DNA of 28,693 bases from an uncultured Eubacteriales bacterium (GTDB taxonomy: Bacteria; Bacillota_A; Clostridia; Oscillospirales; Oscillospiraceae), in contig CATKHE010000170.1 in the NCBI GenBank assembly GCA_949747935.1, positions 1 to 28,693 on the forward strand. The letters are read 5' to 3'. The notes beneath the pieces are model-generated. The model did not search any database. It saw only the letters and a program-made list of their open reading frames with translations, and was not told where the DNA came from. The first letter of the stretch is position 1. Each line of letters opens with the position of its first letter. Below are positions 14,284-22,202 of this stretch, in pieces. The position numbers and the translations under genes are program-made.

Positions 14284-15219
14284 ATGCTGAAATTTATAGG
14301 AAAGCGTTTGCTGATGCTTATCCCCGTTCTGCTGGGGATATCCTTCATTATCTTCGCCATTATGAGCCTGACCACGGGCGACCCGGTCCGCATGCGTCTG
14401 GGTGACGGCGCAACAGAGGAGGAAATTGTTGCAAAACGGGAGGAAATGGGGCTAAATGACAACTTTTTTATCCAGTATTTCCGATATATAGGGAACGCTC
14501 TTCACGGGGATTTTGGAAGGTCATACCGAAACGATGTGGAGGTATTTGGGGAGCTCTTGGCCCGTTTCCCCAACACCCTCCGCCTGGCCTTCTGGGGGAT
14601 TGTTATCTCAGTGGTGATTGGAATCCCGGTGGGTATTGTCTCAGCGGTCAAGCAGTACTCCATCATTGATTACGCAAGTACAGTGTCCGCTCTGCTGATG
14701 ACCTCCATGCCCTCCTTCTGGCTGGGCTTGATGATGATATTGCTGTTTGCGAACACACTGCACTGGCTGCCCGCCACAGGGGTGGATTCCTGGAAGAGTT
14801 TTATTATGCCCTCCATTGCGGTGGCGGCCACCACCTTGGCCACTCTGATCCGTATGACCCGCTCCACTATGCTGGAGGTTATTCGGCAGGACTATATCCG
14901 TACCGCCCGGGCAAAGGGGGCCTCAGAAAAGACAGTGGTTTTCAAGCATGCTCTGCGCAATGCGCTGCTGCCGGTGGTGACGGTGATTGGCATTAATTTT
15001 GGTACCCTTCTGGGAGGCGCTATGATTGCGGAGACGGTTTTTGCCATTCCGGGCCTGGGTTCTCTGATGATTGCCTCAGTCAGGGCTAAGGATACGCCGA
15101 TGGTGATGGCTTCTGTACTTTTTGTCGCTGTGGCGGTGGGAATCACCAACTTGGCGGTGGATATCCTCTATGCGTATATCGACCCGAGAATCAAATCACA
15201 GTATGTGGGAGCGAGGTAG
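14284..15219 (+). CDS. dppB: Dipeptide/oligopeptide ABC permease, DppB/OppB type
   Basis: First membrane subunit of the importer. The 311-residue product begins MLKFIGKRLLMLIPVLLGISFIIFAIM, the typical DppB N-terminal helix, and has six predicted membrane segments. The EAA loop that docks to the ATPases is RTARAKGASEKTVVFKHALRNALLPVVT. GAMIAETVFAIPGLGSLMI is another family mark. The ATG at 14284 is chosen over ATG 14272 because GGGAGGAG lies between them at the right distance. The next gene starts 4 bases after its stop. Confidence 0.93.
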   Translation: MLKFIGKRLLMLIPVLLGISFIIFAIMSLTTGDPVRMRLGDGATEEEIVAKREEMGLNDNFFIQYFRYIGNALHGDFGRSYRNDVEVFGELLARFPNTLRLAFWGIVISVVIGIPVGIVSAVKQYSIIDYASTVSALLMTSMPSFWLGLMMILLFANTLHWLPATGVDSWKSFIMPSIAVAATTLATLIRMTRSTMLEVIRQDYIRTARAKGASEKTVVFKHALRNALLPVVTVIGINFGTLLGGAMIAETVFAIPGLGSLMIASVRAKDTPMVMASVLFVAVAVGITNLAVDILYAYIDPRIKSQYVGAR

Positions 15220-15223
15220 AGAT

Positions 15224-16099
15224 ATGAAACAAAGCAGTGGAAAGCGGTACAGGAAAAAGAGCAAGCTGCTGTCGATTTGGACCCGTTTTCGCCGAAACAA
15301 GCTGGCTCTGCTGGGGCTGTGCATGCTGATCGGGCTGATTCTGGTATCTGTTTTTGCCGACGTGATTGTGAACTATGACCAGGCAATTACCCAGGTGATG
15401 GCGGATCGAAACCAAATCCCCAGCGCCCGGCATATTTTCGGCACCGATCAACTGGGCCGGGATATGTTTGCCAGAATTATATTTGGAGCCAGAACCTCTC
15501 TGTTTGTGGGGCTGCTTACCATCTCTATCGCGCTGACCTTCGGTTCCGTGATAGGAGCGGTGGCTGGCTACTACGGGGAGCGGGTGGATAACATCATCAT
15601 GCGTGTGATTGATGTGCTGATGGCCATTCCTTCTATGTTGCTGGCGATTTCGGTGGTGTCTGCTTTGGGCACCGGGCTGGTCAATATTGTAATTGCTATG
15701 AGTGTCTCCCAGATTCCACGATTTGCCAGGATTGTGCGCTCTTCCATTCTATCCATCAAGGGTCAGGAGTTTATTGAGGCGGCGAAAGCCTGCGGAACGT
15801 CGGATTTTCGAGTTATTTTCAAACACATCATACCCAACGCTATCGGCCCCATTATCGTTCAGGCGACGCTGGCGATGGGGACCATGATCCTCACCGTCTC
15901 TTCCCTCAGCTTTGTGGGATTGGGGATTCAGCCTCCCAGCCCGGAATGGGGCTCCATGCTGGCGGAAAGCAAGGATCAGATCCGATATTTTCCGCACCTG
16001 GGCGTGATTCCTGGACTGGCAATTATTACGGCGGTGCTCTCCCTAAACCTGATGGGCGACGGACTGAGAGACGCCCTGGACCCAAGACTGAAAAACTGA
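15224..16099 (+). CDS. dppC: Dipeptide/oligopeptide ABC permease, DppC/OppC type
   Basis: Second membrane subunit, 291 residues. It has the OppC N-terminal segment (WTRFRRNKLALLGLCMLIGLILVSVFADVI) followed by HIFGTDQLGRDMFARIIFGARTSLFVGL, the family signature, and an EAA loop (FIEAAKACGTSDFRVIFKHIIPNAIGPIIV). SFVGLGIQPPSPEWGSMLAE near the end is also typical. The ribosome site (GAGG) overlaps the end of dppB, so the two are translationally linked. The longer ORF start at 15122 lies inside dppB and is rejected. Confidence 0.94.
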   Translation: MKQSSGKRYRKKSKLLSIWTRFRRNKLALLGLCMLIGLILVSVFADVIVNYDQAITQVMADRNQIPSARHIFGTDQLGRDMFARIIFGARTSLFVGLLTISIALTFGSVIGAVAGYYGERVDNIIMRVIDVLMAIPSMLLAISVVSALGTGLVNIVIAMSVSQIPRFARIVRSSILSIKGQEFIEAAKACGTSDFRVIFKHIIPNAIGPIIVQATLAMGTMILTVSSLSFVGLGIQPPSPEWGSMLAESKDQIRYFPHLGVIPGLAIITAVLSLNLMGDGLRDALDPRLKN

Positions 16100-16115
16100 G
16101 GGGGGAGGATGAGAA

Positions 16116-17105
16116 ATGGCGGATAAACTGCTTGAGATAAAAGGGCTGAATGTAGTCTACCACACCGATGAGGGAGATGTCTACGCGGTCAACGACCTGA
16201 ACTTGTCAGTGAAGAAGGGAGAGGTGTTGGGCCTGGTGGGGGAGACGGGGGCCGGAAAGACCACCATGGCGCTGAGCGTCCTGCGGCTGCTCCCGGACCG
16301 GATCGGCAAAATTGTAAGCGGAGAGATTAACCTGGACGGAATCGACATTATTCGCTGTACAGAAGCGGATATGAAGCTGATTCGGGGCAGCAAGGTCTCT
16401 ATGATATTCCAGGATCCCATGACCAGCCTGAACCCGATTTTAACGATTGGTGATCAAATTGCGGAGGTACTGGAGCTCCACGAGACGGGAAGGACCAAGG
16501 ATGAGATTCAAGGCAGAGTAGATGAGATGCTCTCTCTGGTCGGCATTTCTCCCGAGCGCAAGAACGACTATCCCCATCAGTTTTCCGGCGGGATGAAACA
16601 GCGGGTGGTGATTGCCATCGCGCTGGCCTGTACACCGGAGCTCCTTCTGGCTGACGAACCGACTACAGCGCTGGACGTCACCATTCAGGACCAGGTTCTT
16701 CAAATGATGCGGGAACTGAAGGAGAGGCTCAACTCAGCGATGATTTTGATTACCCATGATTTGGGCGTGGTAGCCAACAATTGCGACAGTGTGGCCATCA
16801 TGTATGCGGGGGAAGTCATTGAATATGGGACGGTAGAGGATATTTTTGAGGGGAAGGAGAGGCACCCCTACACGGTTGGCCTGTTCAATTCCATCCCGGA
16901 TCTGACCAGGAAGACCAAACGGCTGAGTCCCATTGAGGGGCTGATGCCGGATCCCTCCAATCTGCCAACCGGCTGTGCCTTTCATGAGCGGTGCCCCCAC
17001 TGTATGGAGATCTGTGTCTCCGCTAAGCCCTGTCCGATGGTCCGTGATACACATATGGTCCGGTGTCATCTGCTGAGTCAAAATGGGGAGGGAATGGACC
17101 GATGA
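16116..17105 (+). CDS. dppD: ABC transporter ATPase, DppD/OppD type
   Basis: One of two ATPases that power the importer. The 329-residue product has Walker A GETGAGKTT, Q-loop FQDPMTSLNP, signature FSGGMKQR, Walker B LLLADEPTTALD and switch His in LITHDLGVV. The C-terminal oligopeptide-transporter extension is present, with a Cys-rich segment (GCAFHERCPHCMEIC, AKPCP) that in some relatives binds an iron-sulfur cluster. The ribosome site GGGGGGAGG is strong. Its stop overlaps the start of dppF (ATGA), which indicates coupled translation. Confidence 0.95.
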   Translation: MADKLLEIKGLNVVYHTDEGDVYAVNDLNLSVKKGEVLGLVGETGAGKTTMALSVLRLLPDRIGKIVSGEINLDGIDIIRCTEADMKLIRGSKVSMIFQDPMTSLNPILTIGDQIAEVLELHETGRTKDEIQGRVDEMLSLVGISPERKNDYPHQFSGGMKQRVVIAIALACTPELLLADEPTTALDVTIQDQVLQMMRELKERLNSAMILITHDLGVVANNCDSVAIMYAGEVIEYGTVEDIFEGKERHPYTVGLFNSIPDLTRKTKRLSPIEGLMPDPSNLPTGCAFHERCPHCMEICVSAKPCPMVRDTHMVRCHLLSQNGEGMDR

Positions 17106-18052
17106 GTGCTCCGCTGATTGAAACAAGAGAGTTAAAAAAGTATTTTAAAACGCCGCGGGGCGATCTCCATGCGGTAGACAATGTGAATCTGAGAATTTAT
17201 CGGGGACAGACGCTGGGCGTGGTGGGTGAATCGGGCTGCGGAAAATCCACCTTGGGCCGGTCGATCCTGCGGCTGCTGGAACCCACCAGCGGCCAGGTTC
17301 TGTATGACGGCGAGGATATTCTGAAGTATAACCGGCGGAAGATGCTGGAACTGAGAAAAAAGATGCAGATCATCTTCCAGGACCCCTATGCCTCCCTGAA
17401 TCCTCGGATGACAGTAAGTGAAATTATTTCGGAGCCGATCAAGGTGTGCAGAACTCTCACAGATTCCAGGGCAATCAACAGCAAGGTGGCTGAGCTGATG
17501 GAGATTGTGGGACTGGCCGAGCGCTTCGTCAACACATATCCCCACGAGTTGGACGGTGGGAGGCGGCAGCGCATTGGAATCGCCAGAGCACTGGCCTTAG
17601 ACCCCCGGTTTATCGTCTGTGACGAGCCGGTTTCCGCTCTGGACGTCTCCATTCAGGCGCAGATACTGAATCTGATGATGGACCTTCAGGAGGCCCGCGG
17701 GCTGACATACCTGTTCATTACCCACGATCTGAGCGTGGTAAAGCACATCAGCAGTGAGATTGCGGTGATGTATCTGGGGCAGTGCGTAGAACGGGCTCCC
17801 TCGGAGGAACTGTTTGCCAATCCTCTGCACCCTTACACCAAGGCTCTGCTGGCCGCGATTCCAGTGCCAAATCTGAAGTACCGGGACAGGAAGCGGGCGG
17901 CGATTTCAGGAGAGGTGACCAGCCCGATCAATCCCAAACCCGGCTGTCGCTTCGCCGGACGCTGTCCCTATGTCAGGCCGGAGTGTACGGCCCGAGAGAT
18001 GGCCCTGCGGCAGGTAGAGGCGGACCACTTTGTCAGCTGTAACCAATGCTGA
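17102..18052 (+). CDS. dppF: ABC transporter ATPase, DppF/OppF type
   Basis: Partner ATPase of DppD, 316 residues. Walker A is GESGCGKST, Q-loop FQDPYASLNP, Walker B FIVCDEPVSALD and switch His FITHDLSVV. The ABC signature reads ELDGGRRQR, with Asp where the canonical motif has Ser (LSGGQ). This form occurs in some clostridial OppF proteins and implies that one of the two ATP sites is less active. A C-terminal Cys segment (GCRFAGRCPYVRPEC) is present. ATG 17102 overlaps the dppD stop and has GGGAGGG upstream; the in-frame start at 17063 lies within dppD. Confidence 0.94.
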   Translation: MSAPLIETRELKKYFKTPRGDLHAVDNVNLRIYRGQTLGVVGESGCGKSTLGRSILRLLEPTSGQVLYDGEDILKYNRRKMLELRKKMQIIFQDPYASLNPRMTVSEIISEPIKVCRTLTDSRAINSKVAELMEIVGLAERFVNTYPHELDGGRRQRIGIARALALDPRFIVCDEPVSALDVSIQAQILNLMMDLQEARGLTYLFITHDLSVVKHISSEIAVMYLGQCVERAPSEELFANPLHPYTKALLAAIPVPNLKYRDRKRAAISGEVTSPINPKPGCRFAGRCPYVRPECTAREMALRQVEADHFVSCNQC

Positions 18053-18121
18053 GCTGGGGGAAACGGAGGGAAGAGGGTATTCCGTGCCATCTGACTACAA
18101 AATCGAAGGAGAGTCTGAGCA

Positions 18122-19462
18122 ATGGGGAGACGAACAGAAATCGGACCGGAGCACCGATGTGCCGGAAGGCGGCTGGCGGCGCAAATCTATAAAAATCCGG
18201 AAAAAGGATATTGTGAGGAGACTGCAACAAGGCTGTTCGCAGAGGCGTTGGAGGGGCTGGGCCTGACGGTAGAGCGGGATATCGCCAGGACCGGCTGCGC
18301 CGCTAGAATTTGCTTCAATGAGGAGGGGCCCAGAATCGCGGTGCTGGCTGAACTGGACGCCATTAAATGCAAGGTCCATCCCGCCTCTGGACAGGACGGC
18401 TATGCCCATTGCTGCGGCCACAATTTACAGGTAGCCGCTGTGTTCATGCTGGCGTCCAAACTGGTTGAGTGGCAGAAGGAAGGCGGACTGTGCGGCAGTG
18501 TAGATATTATAGGTGTCCCTTCGGAGGAGTATATAGATCTGGGCCTGAAAGAGGACCTGAAAAAGAGGGGAGAGATATCGTTTTTCGGCGGCAAGCAGGA
18601 GCTGATCCGGAAGGGATACTTTGACCAGGTGGATATCGCCATGGTGACCCACAATATGCCGGAGAGCTACATGCAGGGCCGGGAGGTTGTGGTCGGCGGG
18701 ACAGGGATCGGTTTTTTTGCGAAGCGTGCCGAGTTTACCGGCCGGGAGGCCCACGCCGGGCTTCACCCGGAGCGCGGAGTAAACGCGCTTCAGGCTATGG
18801 TGATCGCGCTGAATAATATCAACGCCCTGCGGGATACCTTTTCCAGCAGGGACGAGACCAAGGTACACTATATTATCACTAACGGGGGAGAGACTATCAA
18901 CATCGTCCCAGGCTACTCCGCTCTGGAGATGCACGTACGGGGCCGGGATCTGGAAAAGCTGGATGAAATGAGCGTCAGACTGAACAACTGTTTCCGGGCG
19001 GCCTCCATGGCTATTGGCTGTGATTTGACCATTACGGAAATGCCGGGGTATCTTCCAGGTGTCGCCTACCCGAATATCAATCAGCTGTGCGCGGAGGTGG
19101 GGGGGCGGCTGACCGGCGGTCAGGTAGGCTTTGGCTCGGTGTCGGGCGGAGCCAGTGACTTCGGGGATCTGACGCAGCTGCTCACTACGCTGAAAATCGC
19201 CACAGGTGGGATTACAGGCAGTCTCCATGGGAAGGATTTCAAGCTGGTGGATTTTGAGAGCGCCTGTGTTCTCCCAGCGGAGGTTCTGGGCGGAACCATC
19301 TACGAACTGCTGCGGAACCACGGGGAGCAAGGGAGGCGAATCATCGCGGAAAATACCCATAAGCTCACCAAGGAAGCGTACCTACAGCTGCTGGAGCGAT
19401 ATTCCAGAACGCTGCAATACCACTACATGACTGTAAAGATGGTTCAGGATTCGGCCCTCTGA
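18122..19462 (+). CDS. M20-family amidohydrolase (AbgB/aminoacylase-like)
   Basis: Metal-dependent hydrolase that cleaves an amide, such as an N-acyl or p-aminobenzoyl amino acid. The 446-residue product shows the M20D pattern: LAELDAI, AHCCGHNLQ with metal-binding Cys/His, GVPSEEY with the catalytic Glu pair, THNMPES, the dimerisation domain opening AEFTGREAHAGLHPERGVNALQAMV, and a late metal His in GSLHGKDF. It lacks a signal peptide, so it acts in the cytoplasm on the imported compound. ATG 18122 is the first start after an in-frame stop and has AAGGAG 10 bases before it. It is the first enzyme gene after the transporter genes. The closest named type is AbgB-like, but the substrate is unknown. 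Confidence 0.88.
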   Translation: MGRRTEIGPEHRCAGRRLAAQIYKNPEKGYCEETATRLFAEALEGLGLTVERDIARTGCAARICFNEEGPRIAVLAELDAIKCKVHPASGQDGYAHCCGHNLQVAAVFMLASKLVEWQKEGGLCGSVDIIGVPSEEYIDLGLKEDLKKRGEISFFGGKQELIRKGYFDQVDIAMVTHNMPESYMQGREVVVGGTGIGFFAKRAEFTGREAHAGLHPERGVNALQAMVIALNNINALRDTFSSRDETKVHYIITNGGETINIVPGYSALEMHVRGRDLEKLDEMSVRLNNCFRAASMAIGCDLTITEMPGYLPGVAYPNINQLCAEVGGRLTGGQVGFGSVSGGASDFGDLTQLLTTLKIATGGITGSLHGKDFKLVDFESACVLPAEVLGGTIYELLRNHGEQGRRIIAENTHKLTKEAYLQLLERYSRTLQYHYMTVKMVQDSAL

Positions 19463-19523
19463 CCGGAGAAGGGACGAAGCTGTCATTGCTGTGAATTCTG
19501 AATAGTGAACGGAGGAAACGAGA

Positions 19524-20036
19524 ATGCTGGAAGAAAAAATCACCCTGGAACAAGCCAGAGATGATGTTTTGATTATGGCGGACCGGCTGGCCTGCCTGTA
19601 TTACTTCATGGTGGAGAGCATACTGGAGGATGTGGACGAGGAAATCGCCGAGCGTATTGTCCGGCGGGCCATTCAGCGTTACGGGTTGGACTGCGGTGAA
19701 CAGGTGCGGAAGAAAGTGGAGACTATGGGACTGCCTGTGACCCTCAAAAATTACCGGCTGGGCAAGGATCTGCCTTCGCTGGGCTGGGAAAAGGAGTCTG
19801 TTTCCCTGGAGGACCCGAATGCGGTGGCAAGTCAGGTGAATTTTTGTCCCCTTGCCGACCGATGGAAGAAGTTGGGCTTTGAAAAGTGGGGCAGAATATA
19901 CTGCTGCATTGATCAGGCGAAATATAGGAGCTACTCCGACCAGCTGACCTGCTACCACGACAAGAACCAACTGGATGGCGACAGTTATTGCGTTGTGAGA
20001 GTTGTGAGCGGCCCCCCACAGGAGGAAGGAAGATGA
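19524..20036 (+). CDS. ATC-hydrolase-family protein (L-2-amino-thiazoline-4-carboxylate hydrolase-like)
   Basis: The 170-residue product resembles the ATC hydrolase family, whose founder opens the thiazoline ring of L-2-amino-thiazoline-4-carboxylate on the way to cysteine in Pseudomonas. The most telling part is the second half: NFCPLADRWKKLGFEKWGRIYCCIDQAKYRSY, followed by LDGDSYC. These hold several conserved Cys, Asp and Gly residues. No signal peptide or membrane segment is seen. GGAGG precedes ATG 19524. Its stop overlaps the start of the flavoprotein gene (ATGA), which indicates coupled translation and a linked function. Most members of this family are uncharacterised, so thiazoline hydrolysis is only one option; another cyclic amide or C-N bond is equally possible. 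Confidence 0.7.
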   Translation: MLEEKITLEQARDDVLIMADRLACLYYFMVESILEDVDEEIAERIVRRAIQRYGLDCGEQVRKKVETMGLPVTLKNYRLGKDLPSLGWEKESVSLEDPNAVASQVNFCPLADRWKKLGFEKWGRIYCCIDQAKYRSYSDQLTCYHDKNQLDGDSYCVVRVVSGPPQEEGR

Positions 20037-21838
20037 ACCGGCAGACGGATATCTTGGTGATTGGCGGTTCGGGAGCCGGCATCTCAGCGGCGATTTCGGC
20101 GGCAGAGCGGGGCCAGAGCGTTCTGCTGGTGAGTAAGGGCAGACTGGGAAAAAACGGGAATGCCATTATGGCCGGCGGGAGTTTTTCCATCGACGGGAAG
20201 TCCGCAAAGGCCTTTGGCTATGAGCAAGCGGATGAGCGGGTCACCAAGGATGTGGTGTTTGATAATCTGGTGAAGGAGGGATATTTTCTCAACGATCAGG
20301 GAATTGTACAGCAGTTCGTGGAGGAGAGTCCTAAGGTAGTCTATGATCTGGTCCGGTTTGGGGAAAAAGCGGGGCAGAAATTTGCCTTTCTGCCTCCAGG
20401 AAAATGGTTTTCGGTGGGACGCTCCTGGGGGGCCGCCTTGAAGGAATCCATAAAAGCGCACCCGGAGATAGAGATTCTGGAGGACTGCAATGTGACAGAA
20501 CTGGTCCGGAGCGGGGACCGTGTTGTGGGTGCGGTGGGCTACTGCGTCTATACCGGGGAGCGCGTCCGGGTTCAGGCCAGAGCGGTTGTTCTGGCCACAG
20601 GGGGCTACCAGCCTTTCTCCCTGAAAAACACGGTGACGGATATGACGGGAGATGGATTGGGGATGGCCTTCCGGGCCGGGGCGTCTCTGGCGGATATGGA
20701 GTTTATGCTGTGTTTCCCAACGGCACTCTCTCCCCGGGCTGTCAGAGGGTCTATATATCCCTACCTGTTTCAGGTTCTGATGGGGAAATGGGGGATGCCG
20801 CCGGTGGTCCGGGATGGGCAATGGCGGGAAATTCAGCTGCCACAGGAGGTATATGAGCTGGTAAGGGGCAGCAAAATGGAAAAGCTCACCAGCTGTTATT
20901 ACTGGGGCAGAGCGATTTTTGACGGGAGGGGCAGCGAAGGCGGAGGAGTCTATTTTGACTACTCTGGCTATCCTGAAAAGACCCGGACCGAAATTCTGGA
21001 GCGCTATATCCAGTATATGTCAGCTTGGCACCGCAAGGGCTTCTACATGGGAGACGACATCAGCGGCATTTATAAAAAAATCCGAGAGGATGGCGCGCTG
21101 GAAGTCGGTCTTGGGTGTGAGTACAGCAACGGCGGAATTCTGGTGGACGAGCGGATGGACACCGGCGTTCCCGGGCTGTTTGCCGCAGGAGAGGTGACCA
21201 GTGGACTGTTCGGTGCAATGCGGGCGGGAGACGGGTTGGTGGAGATGCTGGTCCAGGGAAGCCGGGCCGGCCGTTCCGCAGCAGAATATGCGAAAGACTG
21301 CGCCCCTCTGCCAGAGCGGTGCGGCCGCCTGTTTGAGGACCCACTGCGCCGGCTTCCAGCGGGGAAGAGGGGCGGCCTATCGCCCATCCAGGGAATGCGT
21401 CTGATGGAGCGGATTGCGGACTATGGCTTTAATTTTGTGCGGAGCGGGGATCAAATCAGAAAGAGTCTGGAGGATTTGGAGCGGTTTGAGCGGGAGGTTG
21501 TGCCGGAACTGACCATAACTGATCCCAATCCGGTCTATAATCTGGAGATACTCTCCTGGTTTTCCCTGAAAAATCTGCTTCTCTGTCTGAAAATGGGCCT
21601 GCGGGCGGCGGAGCGGCGCGAGGAGAGCAGAGGTTCCCACATTCGGGTTGATTTTCCCCAGGTGGACCACGACAAATTTTTATTCCGCACAGTGTTCCGC
21701 CCCCAGGGGGAGGGCTTCCAAATGGAGGCGGTTCCGCCCCGGGTTGTCAGATTCGCGCTGCCTGGAGGGAAAGACGACACAATTATCTCCTATTTATTTA
21801 ATGAGCGTTACAACTATTTGCGGCCAAAGATGAGGTGA
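20033..21838 (+). CDS. FAD-dependent reductase/dehydrogenase, fumarate-reductase-like flavoprotein
   Basis: Likely reduces, or oxidises, a C=C bond next to a carboxylate. The 601-residue product has the dinucleotide fold GGSGAGISAAISAAERG, a capping domain, the ATGGYQPF and GEVTSGLFGAMRAGDGL regions and the SdhA/FrdA C-terminal helical domain (SLKNLLLCLKMGLRAAERREESRGSHIRVDFP). FAD is probably non-covalent, since the His-x-x-x-Ala-x-GG attachment site is replaced by GNAIMAGG. By motif alignment with E. coli FrdA, catalytic Arg287 and carboxylate-binding Arg390 are kept (Arg293 and Arg397 here), while His232 and His355 are replaced by Phe228 and Glu363. Fumarate is therefore unlikely; a monocarboxylate enoate is more plausible. 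No signal or FMN-binding domain is present, so electrons probably come through the 2Fe-2S protein encoded 4 bases downstream. Confidence 0.88.
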   Translation: MNRQTDILVIGGSGAGISAAISAAERGQSVLLVSKGRLGKNGNAIMAGGSFSIDGKSAKAFGYEQADERVTKDVVFDNLVKEGYFLNDQGIVQQFVEESPKVVYDLVRFGEKAGQKFAFLPPGKWFSVGRSWGAALKESIKAHPEIEILEDCNVTELVRSGDRVVGAVGYCVYTGERVRVQARAVVLATGGYQPFSLKNTVTDMTGDGLGMAFRAGASLADMEFMLCFPTALSPRAVRGSIYPYLFQVLMGKWGMPPVVRDGQWREIQLPQEVYELVRGSKMEKLTSCYYWGRAIFDGRGSEGGGVYFDYSGYPEKTRTEILERYIQYMSAWHRKGFYMGDDISGIYKKIREDGALEVGLGCEYSNGGILVDERMDTGVPGLFAAGEVTSGLFGAMRAGDGLVEMLVQGSRAGRSAAEYAKDCAPLPERCGRLFEDPLRRLPAGKRGGLSPIQGMRLMERIADYGFNFVRSGDQIRKSLEDLERFEREVVPELTITDPNPVYNLEILSWFSLKNLLLCLKMGLRAAERREESRGSHIRVDFPQVDHDKFLFRTVFRPQGEGFQMEAVPPRVVRFALPGGKDDTIISYLFNERYNYLRPKMR

Positions 21839-21842
21839 GGAT

Positions 21843-22148
21843 ATGTTAGTAGAAATCCTGCGGACCCGGGGTGAGGACTCCTGTTCAGAGTGCTTTGAGG
21901 TTCCATCAGACCCGGCAGATGAGTTGACGGTTATGGATGTTCTGGACTACATCAGTGAGCATCTGGACCCGACTCTTGGTTATTACAGACACAGTGCCTG
22001 CAATCATGGAATCTGTGGCAGATGTCTGCTGACTGTGAATGGAAAAGCGGCCTTGGCCTGTACCGCCAGGGTGGACCCCTCTGCCGGACTGAAGCTGGAG
22101 CCGGCGCCTGGACGGGAGGTGGTGCGTGATCTGGTCACACGGTCATAG
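21843..22148 (+). CDS. Stand-alone 2Fe-2S protein (N-terminal half of FrdB/SdhB type)
   Basis: The 101-residue electron carrier keeps only the first, plant-ferredoxin-like domain of succinate dehydrogenase/fumarate reductase iron-sulfur subunits. The cluster ligands are Cys53-x4-Cys58-x2-Cys61-x11-Cys73 (ACNHGICGRC and AALAC), with the family's conserved Gly-Ile-Cys-Gly. The second domain with the 4Fe-4S and 3Fe-4S centres is absent; the gene ends cleanly, so this is a short form and not a break. It begins 4 bases after the flavoprotein stop and very probably forms a complex with it. It could hand electrons from a ferredoxin or flavodoxin to the FAD. Two further cysteines (14 and 17) lie near the N-terminus. 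Confidence 0.85.
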   Translation: MLVEILRTRGEDSCSECFEVPSDPADELTVMDVLDYISEHLDPTLGYYRHSACNHGICGRCLLTVNGKAALACTARVDPSAGLKLEPAPGREVVRDLVTRS

Positions 22149-22202
22149 GCAAAGCAACAGACGGGATGGTAAAAATAACAATCTGTTTTATGGGGGAAAA
22201 GA

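Noticed and set aside
13446..14462. 338-residue minus-strand frame across the substrate-binding protein gene
   Set aside because: It is the shadow of a well-supported lipoprotein gene and spans the intergenic hairpin and the start of dppB.
18030..18266. 78-residue plus-strand frame between dppF and the amidohydrolase
   Set aside because: It overlaps both genes and is very rich in charged residues. The amidohydrolase start at 18122 has its own ribosome site.
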